64,000 nt of DNA from assembly GCA_964035545.1 (NCBI GenBank), contig CAXIUT010000183.1:868001-932000 (forward strand), in the 5' to 3' direction. Position 1 is the stretch's first letter; each line of letters starts with the position of its first letter. The notes below the pieces were generated by a model. It was not told the DNA's origin. It did not search any database and saw only the letters and a program-made list of their open reading frames with translations. Below are positions 29,611 to 46,250 of this stretch, piece by piece. This DNA comes from Bugula neritina (Eukaryota; Bryozoa; Gymnolaemata; Cheilostomatida; Bugulidae). A program made the position numbers and the translations under genes.

Positions 29611-32600
29611 CAACATACTGAAATACGCTGCAACACACTGAAATACACCGCAAAATACCACAACATACTGAAATACACTGTGACATATAGAAATACACTG
29701 CAACACATTGAAATATACTGCAACATACCGAAATATATGGTAAACTAATGAAATATACTGTAACACATTGAAAAATACCGCAACATACTGAAAAATACTG
29801 CGACACATTGCAATATACTGTAACATACTGAAATATGCTGTAGCACACTGAAATACACTGCAACATCCTACAACATACTGAAATACACTGTAACATATTG
29901 AAATACACTGCAACACCTTGAAATATACTGCAACATAACAAAATATATGGTAAACTACTGAAATAGACTTTAACACATTGAAAAATACTGCAACATACTG
30001 AAATATACTGTAACACACTGAAGTATACTGCAACATACTGAAATACACTGTAACATACTGAAATATACTGCAACATACTGAAATACACTGCTACATACTG
30101 AAATATACTGCAACGTACTGCAACATACTCCAACATACTGAAATACACTGTAACATACTGAAATACACTGCAACATACTACCACATATTGAAATACACTG
30201 CAACACATTGAAATGTACTTCAACATACCGAAATATAAGGTAAACTACTAAAATATGCTGTAACATATGGAAAAATACTGCAACATACTGAAATATACTG
30301 CGACACCTAGCAATATACTGTAACATACTGAAATATGCTCTAGCACACTGAAATACAATGCAACTTACTGAAATATACTGCAACATACTGAAGTACACTG
30401 CAACATCCTACAATATGCTGAAATACACTGTAACATATTGAATTACACTGCAACACTTTGAAATATACTGCAACATACCGAAATATATGGTAAACTACTG
30501 CAACATACTACAACATATTGAAATACACTGCAACACATTGAAGTATACTGCAACATACCTAAATATACGGTAATATACTGAAATATACTGTAACACATTG
30601 AAAAATCCTGCAACATACTGAAATATACTGTAACGCACCGAAATATACTGCAACATACTGAAATACACTGTAACATACTGAAATATACTGCAACATACTG
30701 AAATACACTGCTACATACTGAAATATGCTGCAACATACTGCAACATACTGAAATACACTGTAACATACTGAAATAAACTGCAACATACTACAACATATTG
30801 AAATACACTGCAACACATTGAAATATACTGCAACATACCTAAATATACGGTAATATACTGAAATTCACTGTAACGCATTGCAAAATACTGCAACATACTG
30901 AAATTCACTGCGACACACTGAAATACGCTGCAAAATACTACAACATACTGAAATAAACTGTAACATATTGAAATACACTGCAACAGATTGAAAAATACTG
31001 CAACATACTGAAATATACTGTAACACACTGAAATATACTGCAACATACTGAAATACACTGTAACATACTGAAATATACTGCAACATACTGAAATACACTG
31101 CTACATACTGAAATATACTGCAACATACTGCAACATACTGCAATACACTGTAACATACTGAAATACACTGCAACATACTACAAAATATTGAAATACACTG
31201 CAACACATTGAAATACACTGCAACACATTGAAATATACTGCAACATAACGAAATATATGGTAAACTACTGAAATATATTTTAACACATTGAAAAATACTG
31301 CAACATACTGAAATATATTTTAACACATTGAAAAATACTGCAACATACTGAAATATACTGCGACACTTTGCAATATACTGTAACATACCGAAATATGCTC
31401 TAGCACACTGAAATACACTGCAACTCACTGAAATATACTGCAACATACTGAAATACACTGTGACATCCTGAATCATACTGCAACATTCTGAAATACACTG
31501 TTACATACTGAAATATACTGCAACACACTGCAACATACTGAAATACACTGCAACACATTGAAATATACTGCTACATACCTAAATATACGGTAATTACTGA
31601 AATATACTGCAACATACTGAAATACACTGCAACATCCTACAATATGCTGAAATACACTGTAACATATTGAAATACACTGCAACACTTTGAAATATACTGC
31701 AACATACCGAAATATATGGTAAACTACTGCAACATACTACAACATATTGAAATACACTGCAACACATTGAAGTATACTGCAACATACCTAAATATACGGT
31801 AATATACTGAAATATACTGTAACACATTGAAAAATCCTGCAACATACTGAAATATACTGTAACACACCGAAATATACTGCAACATACTGAAATACACTGT
31901 AACATACTGAAATATGCTGCAACATACTGCAACATACTGAAATACACTGTAACATACTGAAATAAACTGCAACATACTACAACATATTGAAATACACTGC
32001 AACACATTGAAATATACTGCAACATACCTAAATATACGGTAATATACTGAAATTCACTGTAACGCATTGCAAAATACTGCAACATACTGAAATATATTGC
32101 GACACATTGCAATATACTGTAACATACTGAAATACACTGTAACATACTGAAATACACTGCAACATACTACCACATATTGAAATACACTGCAACACATTGA
32201 AATGTACTGCAACATACCGAAATATATGGTAAACTACTAAAATATACTGTAACACATTGAAAGATACTGCAACATACTGAAATATACTGCGACACCTAGC
32301 AATATACTGTAACATACTGAAATATGCTCTAGCACACTGAAATACAATGCAACTTACTGAAATATACTGCAACATACTGAAATACACTGCAACATCCTAC
32401 AATATGCTGAAATACACAGTAACATATTGAAATACACTGCAACACATTGAAATATACTGTGACATACCTAGATATACGGTAATATACTGAAATATACTGT
32501 AACACATTGAAAAATACTGCAACATACTGAAATATACTGTAACACACCGAAATATACTGCAACATACTGAAATACACTGTAACATACTGAAATACACTGC

Positions 32601-35339
32601 TACATACTGAAATATACTGCAACATACTGCAACATACTGAAATACACAGTAACATACTGAAATAAACTGCAACATACTACAACATATTGAAATACACTGC
32701 AACACATTGAAATATACTGCAACATACCTAAATATACGGTAATATACTGAAATTCACTGTAACGCATTGCAAAATACTGCAACATACTGAAATTCACTGC
32801 GACACACTGAAATACGCTGCAAAATACTACAACATACTGAAATAAACTGTAACATGTTGAAATACACTGCAACACATTGAAAAATACTGCAACATACTGA
32901 AATATACTGTAACACACTGAAATATACTGCAACATACTGAAATACACTGTAATATACTGAAATATACTGCAACATACTGAAATACACTGCTACATACTGA
33001 AATATACTGCAACATACTGCAACATACTGCAATACACTGTAAAATACTGAAATACCCTGCAACATACTACAACATATTGAAATACACTGCAACACATTGA
33101 AATACACTGCAACTTACCGAATATATGGTAAACTACTGAAATATACTGTAACGCATTGAAAAGTACTGCAACATACTGAAATATATTGCGACACATTGCA
33201 ATAAACTGTAACATACTGAAAAATGCTGTAGCACACTGAAATACACTGCCATTCACTGAAATATACTGCAACATACTGAAATACACCGCAACATCCTACA
33301 ACATACTGAAATACACTGTAACATATTGAAATACACTGCAACACATTGAAATATACTGCAACATATCGAAATATATGGTAAACTACTGAAATATATTTTA
33401 ACAGATCGAAAAATACTGCAACATACTGAAATATATTTTAACACATTGAAAAATACTGCAACATACTGAAATATACTGTAACACACTGAAGTACACTGCA
33501 ACTCACTGAAATATACTGCAATATACTGAAATACACTGCAACATCCTACAAAATGCTGAAATACACAGTAACATATTGAAATACACTGCAACACATTGAA
33601 AAATACTGCAACATACTGAAATACACTGCAACATACCTAAATATACGGTAATATACTGAAATATACTGTAACACACCGAAATATACTGCAACATACTGAA
33701 ATACACTGTAACATACTGAAATACACTGCTACATACTGCAACATACTGCAACATACTGCAACATACTGAAATACACTGTAACATACTCAAATAAACTGCA
33801 ACATACTACAAAATATTGAAATACACTGCAACACATTGAAATATACTGCTACATACCTAAATATACGGTAATATACTGAAATATACTGTAACACATTGAA
33901 AAAACTGCAACATACTGAAATACACTGCAACGCACTGAAGTGCACCGCAAAATACTACAACATGCTGAAATGCACTGTAACATATTGAAATCCACTGCAA
34001 CACATTGAAATACACTGCAACATACCGAAATATATGGTAAACTAATGAAATATACTGTAACACATTGAAAAATACCGCAACATACTGAAATATACTGCGA
34101 CACATTGCAATATACTGTAACATATTGAAATATGCTGTAGCACACTGAAATACACTGCAACATCCTACAACATACTGAAATACACTGTAACATATTGAAA
34201 TACACTGCAAGAAATTGAAATAGACTGAAACATAACAAAATATATGGTAAACTACTGAAATAGACTTCAACACATTGAAAAATACTGCAACATACAGAAA
34301 TATGCTGTAACACACTGAAATATACTGCAACATACTGAAATACACTGTAACATTCTGAAATATAATGCAACATACTGAAATACACTGCTACATACTGAAA
34401 TATACTGCAACATACTGCAAAATACTGCAACATACTGAAATACACTGTAACATATTGAAGTACACTGCAACACATTGAAATATACTGCAACATACCAAAA
34501 TATATGGTAAACAACTGAAATATACTTTAACACATTGAAAAATACTGCAACATACTGAAATATACTGCGACACTTTGCAATATACTGTAACATACCGAAA
34601 TATGCTCTAGCACACTGAAATACACTGCAACTCACTGAAATATACTGCAACATACTGAAATACACTGTGACATCCTGAAATATACTGCAACATTCTGAAA
34701 TACACTGCTACATACTGAAATATACTGCAACATACTGCAACATAGTGAAATACACTGCAACATACTACAACATACTGAAATACGCTGCAACACATTGAAA
34801 TATACTGCAACATACCTAAATATACGGTAATATACCGAAATATACTGTAACGCATTGCAAAATACTGCAACATACTGAAATACACTGCGACACACTGAAA
34901 TACGCTGCAAAATACTACAACATACTGAAAAAAACTGTAACATATTGAAATACACTGCAATACATTGAAAAATAATGCAATATACTGAAATATACTGTAA
35001 CACACTGAAATATACTGCAACATACTGAAATACACTGTAACATACTGAAATATACTGCAACGTACTGAAATACACTGCTACATACTGAAATATACTGTAA
35101 CATACTGCAACATACTGAAATACACTGTAACATACTGAGATACAGTGCCGCATACTGCAACATATTGAACTACACTGCAACACATTGAAATATATTGCAA
35201 CTTATCGAATATATGGAAAACTACTGAAATATACTGTAACGCATTGAAAAAGACTGCAACATACTGAAATATATTGCGACACATTGCAATATACTGTAAT
35301 ATACTGAAAAATGCTGTAGCACACTGAAATATACTGCAA

Positions 35340-35855
35340 TTCGCTGAAATATACTGCAACATACTGAAATACACCGCAACATCCTACAACATACTAAAAT
35401 ACACTGTAACATTTCGAAATACACTGCAACACATTGAATTATTTTGCAACATAATGAAATATATGGTAAACTACTGAAATATATTTTAACAAATTGAAAA
35501 ATACTGCAACATACTGAAATATACTGTAACACACTGAAGTATACTGCAACATACTGAAATACACTGTAACATACTGAAATATACTGCAACATACTGAAAT
35601 ACACTGCTACATACTGAAATATACTGCAACGTACTGCAACATACTGCAACATACTGAAATACACTGTAACATACTGAAATACACTGCAACATACTACCAC
35701 ATATTGAAATACACTGCAACACATTGAAATGTACTGCAACATACCGAAATATATGGTAAACTACTAAAATATACTGTAACACATTGAAATATACTGCAAC
35801 ATACCTAAATATACGGTAATATACTGAAATATACTGTAACACGTGGAAAAAACTG
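35340..35855. repeat. Family A 503-bp module, copy 5
   Basis: Marks at 35,340 and 35,843. It is the 7,932-bp duplicate of copy 3. Confidence 0.9.
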
Positions 35856-37026
35856 CCACATACTGAAATACGCTGCAACACACTGAAGGACACCGCAAAA
35901 TACCACAACATGCTGAAATACACTGTGACATATAGAAATACACTGCAACACATTGAAATATACTGCAACATACCGAAATATATGGTAAACTAATGAAATA
36001 TACTGTAACACATTGAAAAATACCGCAACATACTGAAAAATACTGCGACACATTGCAATATACTGTAACATACTGAAATATGCTGTAGCACACTGAAATA
36101 CACTGCAACATCCTACAACATACTGAAATACACTGTAACATATTGAAATACACTGCAACACATTAAAATATACTGCAACATACCAAAATATATGGTAAAC
36201 AACTGAAATATACTTTAACACATTGAAAAATACTGCAACATACTGAAATATACTGCGACACTTTGCAATATACTGTAACATACCGAAATATGCTCTAGCA
36301 CACTGAAATACACTGCAACTCACTGAAATATACTGCAACATACTGAAATACACTGTGACATCCTGAAATATACTGCAACATTCTGAAATACACTGCTACA
36401 TACTGAAATATACTGCAACATACTGCAACATACTGAAATACACTGCAACATACTACAACATACTGAAATACGCTGCAACACATTGAAATATACTGCAACA
36501 TACCTAAATATACGGTAATATACCGAAATATACTGTAACGCATTGCAAAATACTGCAACATACTGAAATACACTGCGACACACTGAAATACGCTGCAAAA
36601 TACTACAACATACTGAAATAAACTGTAACATATTGAAATACACTGCAATACATTGAAAAATAATGCGATATACTGAAATATACTGTAACACACTGAAATA
36701 TACTGCAACATACTGAAATACACTGTAACATACTGAAATATACTGCAACGTACTGAAATACACTGCTACATACTGAAATATACTGTAACATACTGCAACA
36801 TACTGAAATACACTGTAACATACTGAGATACACTGCCGCATACTGCAACATATTAAACTACACTGCAACACATTGAAATATATTGCAACTTATCGAATAT
36901 ATGGAAAACTACTGAAATATACTGTAACGCATTGAGAAGACTGCAACATACTGAAATATATTGCGACACATTGCAATATACTGTAATATACTGAAAAATG
37001 CTGTAGCACACTGAAATATACTGCAA

Positions 37027-37542
37027 TTCGCTGAAATATACTGCAACATACTGAAATACACCGCAACATCCTACAACATACTAAAATACACTGTAACATT
37101 TCGAAATACACTGCAACACATTGAATTATACTGAAACATAACGAAATATATGGTAAACTACTGAAATATATTTTAACAAATTGAAAAATACTGCAACATA
37201 CTGAAATATACTGTAACACACTGAAGTATACTGCAACATACTGAAATACACTGTAACATACTGAAATATACTGCAACATACTGAAATACACTGCTACATA
37301 CTGAGATATACTGCAACGTACTGCAACATACTGCAACATACTGAAATACACTGTAACATACTGAAATACACTGCAACATACTACCACATATTGAAATACA
37401 CTGCAACACATTGAAATGTACTGCAACATACCGAAATATATGGTAAACTACTAAAATATACTGTAACACATTGAAATATACTGCAACATACCTAAATATA
37501 CGGTAATATACTGAAATATACTGTAACACGTGGAAAAAACTG
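37027..37542. repeat. Family A 503-bp module, copy 6
   Basis: Marks at 37,027 and 37,530. It is the 7,932-bp duplicate of copy 4. Confidence 0.9.
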
Positions 37543-40500
37543 CAACATACTGAAATACGCTGCAACACACTGAAATACACCGCAAAATACCACAACATAC
37601 TGAAATACACTGTGACATATAGAAATACACTGCAACACATTGAAATATACTGCAACATACCGAAATATATGGTAAACTAATGAAATATACTGTAACACAT
37701 TGAAAAATACCGCAACATACTGAAAAATACTGCGACACATTGCAATATACTGTAACATACTGAAATATGCTGTAGCACACTGAAATACACTGCAACATCC
37801 TACAACATACTGAAATACACTGTAACATATTGAAATACACTGCAACACCTTGAAATATACTGCAACATAACAAAATATATGGTAAACTACTGAAATAGAC
37901 TTTAACACATTGAAAAATACTGCAACATACTGAAATATACTGTAACACACTGAAGTATACTGCAACATACTGAAATACACTGTAACATACTGAAATATAC
38001 TGCAACATACTGAAATACACTGCTACATACTGAAATATACTGCAACGTACTGCAACATACTCCAACATACTGAAATACACTGTAACATACTGAAATACAC
38101 TGCAACATACTACCACATATTGAAATACACTGCAACACATTGAAATGTACTTCAACATACCGAAATATAAGGTAAACTACTAAAATATGCTGTAACATAT
38201 GGAAAAATACTGCAACATACTGAAATATACTGCGACACCTAGCAATATACTGTAACATACTGAAATATGCTCTAGCACACTGAAATACAATGCAACTTAC
38301 TGAAATATACTGCAACATACTGAAGTACACTGCAACATCCTACAATATGCTGAAATACACTGTAACATATTGAATTACACTGCAACACTTTGAAATATAC
38401 TGCAACATACCGAAATATATGGTAAACTACTGCAACATACTACAACATATTGAAATACACTGCAACACATTGAAGTATACTGCAACATACCTAAATATAC
38501 GGTAATATACTGAAATATACTGTAACACATTGAAAAATCCTGCAACATACTGAAATATACTGTAACGCACCGAAATATACTGCAACATACTGAAATACAC
38601 TGTAACATACTGAAATATACTGCAACATACTGAAATACACTGCTACATACTGAAATATGCTGCAACATACTGCAACATACTGAAATACACTGTAACATAC
38701 TGAAATAAACTGCAACATACTACAACATATTGAAATACACTGCAACACATTGAAATATACTGCAACATACCTAAATATACGGTAATATACTGAAATTCAC
38801 TGTAACGCATTGCAAAATACTGCAACATACTGAAATTCACTGCGACACACTGAAATACGCTGCAAAATACTACAACATACTGAAATAAACTGTAACATAT
38901 TGAAATACACTGCAACAGATTGAAAAATACTGCAACATACTGAAATATACTGTAACACACTGAAATATACTGCAACATACTGAAATACACTGTAACATAC
39001 TGAAATATACTGCAACATACTGAAATACACTGCTACATACTGAAATATACTGCAACATACTGCAACATACTGCAATACACTGTAACATACTGAAATACAC
39101 TGCAACATACTACAAAATATTGAAATACACTGCAACACATTGAAATACACTGCAACACATTGAAATATACTGCAACATAACGAAATATATGGTAAACTAC
39201 TGAAATATATTTTAACACATTGAAAAATACTGCAACATACTGAAATATATTTTAACACATTGAAAAATACTGCAACATACTGAAATATACTGCGACACTT
39301 TGCAATATACTGTAACATACCGAAATATGCTCTAGCACACTGAAATACACTGCAACTCACTGAAATATACTGCAACATACTGAAATACACTGTGACATCC
39401 TGAATCATACTGCAACATTCTGAAATACACTGTTACATACTGAAATATACTGCAACACACTGCAACATACTGAAATACACTGCAACACATTGAAATATAC
39501 TGCTACATACCTAAATATACGGTAATTACTGAAATATACTGCAACATACTGAAATACACTGCAACATCCTACAATATGCTGAAATACACTGTAACATATT
39601 GAAATACACTGCAACACTTTGAAATATACTGCAACATACCGAAATATATGGTAAACTACTGCAACATACTACAACATATTGAAATACACTGCAACACATT
39701 GAAGTATACTGCAACATACCTAAATATACGGTAATATACTGAAATATACTGTAACACATTGAAAAATCCTGCAACATACTGAAATATACTGTAACACACC
39801 GAAATATACTGCAACATACTGAAATACACTGTAACATACTGAAATATGCTGCAACATACTGCAACATACTGAAATACACTGTAACATACTGAAATAAACT
39901 GCAACATACTACAACATATTGAAATACACTGCAACACATTGAAATATACTGCAACATACCTAAATATACGGTAATATACTGAAATTCACTGTAACGCATT
40001 GCAAAATACTGCAACATACTGAAATATATTGCGACACATTGCAATATACTGTAACATACTGAAATACACTGTAACATACTGAAATACACTGCAACATACT
40101 ACCACATATTGAAATACACTGCAACACATTGAAATGTACTGCAACATACCGAAATATATGGTAAACTACTAAAATATACTGTAACACATTGAAAGATACT
40201 GCAACATACTGAAATATACTGCGACACCTAGCAATATACTGTAACATACTGAAATATGCTCTAGCACACTGAAATACAATGCAACTTACTGAAATATACT
40301 GCAACATACTGAAATACACTGCAACATCCTACAATATGCTGAAATACACAGTAACATATTGAAATACACTGCAACACATTGAAATATACTGTGACATACC
40401 TAGATATACGGTAATATACTGAAATATACTGTAACACATTGAAAAATACTGCAACATACTGAAATATACTGTAACACACCGAAATATACTGCAACATACT

Positions 40501-41521
40501 GAAATACACTGTAACATACTGAAATACACTGCTACATACTGAAATATACTGCAACATACTGCAACATACTGAAATACACAGTAACATACTGAAATAAACT
40601 GCAACATACTACAACATATTGAAATACACTGCAACACATTGAAATATACTGCAACATACCTAAATATACGGTAATATACTGAAATTCACTGTAACGCATT
40701 GCAAAATACTGCAACATACTGAAATTCACTGCGACACACTGAAATACGCTGCAAAATACTACAACATACTGAAATAAACTGTAACATGTTGAAATACACT
40801 GCAACACATTGAAAAATACTGCAACATACTGAAATATACTGTAACACACTGAAATATACTGCAACATACTGAAATACACTGTAATATACTGAAATATACT
40901 GCAACATACTGAAATACACTGCTACATACTGAAATATACTGCAACATACTGCAACATACTGCAATACACTGTAAAATACTGAAATACCCTGCAACATACT
41001 ACAACATATTGAAATACACTGCAACACATTGAAATACACTGCAACTTACCGAATATATGGTAAACTACTGAAATATACTGTAACGCATTGAAAAGTACTG
41101 CAACATACTGAAATATATTGCGACACATTGCAATAAACTGTAACATACTGAAAAATGCTGTAGCACACTGAAATACACTGCCATTCACTGAAATATACTG
41201 CAACATACTGAAATACACCGCAACATCCTACAACATACTGAAATACACTGTAACATATTGAAATACACTGCAACACATTGAAATATACTGCAACATATCG
41301 AAATATATGGTAAACTACTGAAATATATTTTAACAGATCGAAAAATACTGCAACATACTGAAATATATTTTAACACATTGAAAAATACTGCAACATACTG
41401 AAATATACTGTAACACACTGAAGTACACTGCAACTCACTGAAATATACTGCAATATACTGAAATACACTGCAACATCCTACAAAATGCTGAAATACACAG
41501 TAACATATTGAAATACACTGC

Positions 41522-44500
41522 AACACATTGAAATATACTGCAATATACCGAAATATATCGTAAACTACTGAAATACACTGTAACACATTGAAAAAAACTG
41601 CAACATACTGAAATATACTGCGACACCTAGCAATATACTGTAACATACTGAAATATGCTCTAGCACACTGAAATACAATGCAACTCACTGAAATATACTG
41701 CAACATACTGAAATACACTGCAACATCCTACAACATGCTGAAATACACTGTAACATATTGAACGACACTGCAACACTTTGAAATATACTGCAACATACCG
41801 AAATATATGGTAAACTACTGCAACACACTACAACATATTGAAATACACTGCAACACATTGAAATATACTGCAACATACCTAAATATACTGCAACATACTG
41901 AAATACACTGTAACATACTGAAATATGCTGTAACACATTGAAATACACTGCAACTCACTGAAATATACTGCAAAATACTGAAATACACTGCAACATCCTA
42001 CAAAATGCTGAAATACACTGTAACATATTGAAATACACTGCAACACATTGAAATATACTGCAACATACCGAAATATATGGTAAACTACTGAAATATACTG
42101 TAACACATTGAAAAATACCGCAACATACTGAAATATTCTGCAACGTACGGCAACATACTCCAACATACTGAAATACACTGTAACATACTGAAATACACTG
42201 CAACATACTACCACATATTGAAATACACTGCAACACATTGAAATGTACTTCAACATACCGAAATATAAGGTAAACTACTAAAATATGCTGTAACATATTG
42301 AAAAATACTGCAACATACTGAAATATACTGCGACACCTAGCAATATACTGTAACATACTGAAATATGCTCTAGCACACTGAAATACAATGCAACTTACTG
42401 AAATATACTGCAACATACTGAAATACACTGCAACATCCTACAATATGCTGAAATACACTGTAACATATTGAAATACACTGCAACACTTTGAAATATACTG
42501 CAACATACCGAAATATATGGTAAACTACTGCAACATACTACAACATATTGAAATACACTGCAACACATTGAAGTATACTGCAACATACCTAAATATACGG
42601 TAATATACTGAAATATACTGTAACACATTGAAAAATCCTGCAACATACTGAAATATACTGTAACACACCGAAATATACTGCAACATACTGAAATACACTG
42701 TAACATACTGAAATATGCTGCAACATACTGCAACATACTGAAATACACTGTAACATACTGAAATAAACTGCAACATACTACAACATATTGAAATACACTG
42801 CAACACAATGAAATATACTGCAACATACCTAAATATACGGTAATATACTGAAATTCACTGTAACGCATTGCAAAATACTGCAACATACTGAAATATATTG
42901 CGACACATTGCAATATACTGTAACATACTGAAAAATGCTGTAGCACTCTGAAATATACTGCAATTCACTGAAATATACTGCAACATACTGAAATACACCG
43001 CAACATCCTACAACATACTGAAATACTTTGTAACATATTGAAATACACTGCAACACATTGAAATATACTGCAACATAACGAAATATATGGTAAACTACTG
43101 AAATATATTTTAACACATTGAAAAATACTGCAACATACTGAAATATATTTTAACACATTGAAAAATACTGCAACATACTGAACTATACTGTAACACACTG
43201 AAGTACACTGCAACTCACTGAAATATACTGCAATATACAGAAATACACTGCAACATCCTACAAAATGCTGAAATACACTGTAACATATTGAAATACACTG
43301 CAACACATTGAAATATACTGCAACATACCGAAATATATAGTAAACTACTGAAATATACTGTAAAACATTGAAAAATACTGCAACATACTGAAATAGACTG
43401 CGACACCTAGCAATATACTGCAACATACTGAAATACACTGTAACATACTGAAATATACTGCAACATACTGAAATACACTGCTACATACTGAAATATACTG
43501 CAACATACCGAAATATATGGTAAACTACTGCAACACACTACAACATAGTGAAATACACTGCAACACATTGAAATATACTGCAACATACCTAAATATACGG
43601 TAATATACTGAAATATACTGTAACACACCGAAATATACTGCAACATACTGAAATACACTGTAACATACTGAAATATACTGCAACATACTGAAATACACTG
43701 CTACATACTGAAATATACTGCAACATACTGAAATATACTGTAACACACTGAAGTACACTGCAACTCACTGAAATATACTGCAATATACTGAAATACACTG
43801 CAACACATTGAAATACACTGCAACTTACCGGATATATGGTAAACTACTGAAATATACTGTAACGCATTGAAAAACACTGCAACATACTGAATTATATTGC
43901 GACACATTGCAATATACTGTAACATACTGAAAAATGCTGTAGCACACTGAAATATACTGGAATTCACTGAAATATACTGCAACATACTGAAATACACCGC
44001 AACATCCTACAACATACTGAAATACTTTGTAACATATTGAAATACACTGCAACACATTGAAATATACTGCAACATAACGAAAAATATGGTAAACTACTGA
44101 AATATATTTTAACACATCGAAAAATACTGCAGCATACTGAAATATACTGTAACACACTGAAGTACACTGCAACTCACTGAAATATACTGCAATATACTGA
44201 AATACACTGCAACACATTGAAATATACTGCAACATACCTAAATATACGGTAATATACTGAAATTCACTGTAACGCATTGCAAAATACTGCAACATACTGA
44301 AATATATTGCGACACATTGCAATATACTGTAACATACTGAAAAATGCTGTAGCACACTGAAATATACTGCAATTCACTGAAATATACTGCAACATACTGA
44401 AATACACCGCAACATCCTACAACATACTGAAATACACTGTAACATATTGAAATACACTGCAACACATTGAAATATACTGCAACATACCGAAATATATAGT

Positions 44501-44750
44501 AAACTACTGAAATATACTGTAACACATTGAAAAATACTGCAACATACTGAAATATACTGCGACACCTAGCAATATACTGCAACATACTGAAATACACTGT
44601 AACATACTGAAATATACTGTAACACACTGAAGTACACTGCAACTCACTGAAATATACTGCAATATACAGAAATACACTGCAACATCCTACAAAATGCTGA
44701 AATACACTGTAACATATTGAAATTTACTGGAACACATTGAAATATACTGC
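41522..44750. repeat. Family B block
   Basis: The right end of the preceding duplication plus this block (about 41.19-43.0 kb) resembles 55.04-56.9 kb at offsets of 13,850 to 13,910. The stretch from about 42,965 to 43,438 matches 61,482-61,955 at offset 18,517. A variant mark, cttaccgg, lies at 43,824 with tattttaac at 44,105 (281 bp). Genes are absent. Confidence 0.78.
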
Positions 44751-46250
44751 AACATACCTAAGTATACGGTAATATACTGAAATATACTGTAACACACCGA
44801 AATATACTGCAACATACTGAAATACACTGTAACATACTGAAATATACTGCAACATACTGAAATACACTGCTACATACTGCAACATACTGCAACATACTGA
44901 AATACACTGTAACATACTGAAATAAACTGCAACATACTACAACATATTGAAATACACTGCAACACATTGAAATATACTGCTACATGCCTAAATATACGGT
45001 AATATACTGAAATATACTGTAACACATTGAAAAAACTGCAACATACTGAAATACACTGCAACGCACTGAAATACACCGCAAAATACTACAACATGCTGAA
45101 ATACACTGTAACATCTTGAAATCCACTGCAACACATTGAAATATACTGCAACATACCGAAATATATGGTAAACTAATGAAATATACTGTAACACATTGAA
45201 AAATACCGCAACATACTGAAATATACTGCGACACATTGCAATATACTGTAACATATTGAAATATGCTGTAGCACACTGAAATACACTGCAACATCCTACA
45301 ACATACTGAAATACACTGTAACATATTGAAATACACTGCAAGAAATTGAAATAGACTGCAACATAACAAAATATATGGTAAACTACTGAAATAGACTTTA
45401 ACACATTGAAAAATACCGCAACATACAGAAATATACTGTAACACACTGAAATATACTGCAACATACTGAAATACATTGTAACATTCTGAAATATACTGCA
45501 ACATACTGAAGTACACTGCTACATACTGAAATATACTGCAACATACTGCAAAATACTGCAACATACTGAAATACACTGTAACATATTGAAGTACACTGCA
45601 ACACATTGAAATATACTGCAACATACCAAAATATATGGTAAACAACTGAAATATACTTTAACACATTGAAAAATACTGCAACATACTGAAATATACTGCG
45701 ACACTTTGCAATATACTGTAACATACCGAAATATGCTCTAGCACACTGAAATACACTGCAACTCACTGAAATATACTGCAACATACTGAAATACACTGTG
45801 ACATCCTGAAATATACTGCAACATTCTGAAATACACTGCTACATACTGAAATATACTGCAACATACTGCAACATACTGAAATACACTGCAACATACTACA
45901 ACATACTGAAATACGCTGCAACACATTGAAATATACTGCAACATACCTAAATATACGGAAATATACCGAAATATACTGTAACGCATTGCAAAATACTGCA
46001 ACATACTGAAATACACTGCGACACACTGAAATACGCTGCAAAATACTACAACATACTGAAATAAACTGTAACATATTGAAATACACTGCAATACATTGAA
46101 AAATAATGCAATACACTGAAATATACTGTAACACACTGAAATATACTGCAACATACTGAAATACACTGTAACATACTGAAATATACTGCAACGCACTGAA
46201 ATACACTGCTACATACTGAAATATGCTGCAACATACTGCAACATACTGAA
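44751..46250. repeat. Family A block, copy of 25.7-27.2 kb
   Basis: Aligns to about 25,690-27,190 at offset 19,063 with scattered substitutions. Related copies of its first part occur at 57.5-58.08 kb (offset 12,600) and 63.25-63.83 kb (offset 18,347). It holds no gene. Confidence 0.82.

Larger units (their letters stand above)
25658..33589. repeat. 7,932-bp tandem duplication, copy 1
   Basis: Every marker in this segment recurs exactly 7,932 bp downstream: ttcgctg at 27,408 and 29,095, gtggaaaa at 27,911 and 29,598, and cttaccga at 33,113. Rare private variants are also duplicated, including the ttattttgcaac stretch at about 27,507, aatcatactg at 31,471, the two-base deletion ggtaattactg at about 31,590, tagatatacgg at about 32,469 and aataccctgc at about 33,051. 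I found no difference at the sites I compared. The left edge is near 25,658, where the base just upstream differs between copies. The first two thirds are family A and the rest family B. Confidence 0.95.
33590..41521. repeat. 7,932-bp tandem duplication, copy 2
   Basis: Direct tandem copy of the preceding 7,932 bp. The joint lies within about 12 bp of shared sequence (aacacattgaa) at 33,590-33,601, as expected for exchange between misaligned repeats. The two copies' right flanks diverge at 33,602 and 41,534. The apparent complete identity in a satellite whose other HOR copies carry substitutions means either a very recent event or a duplicated contig path in the assembly. Confidence 0.95.
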
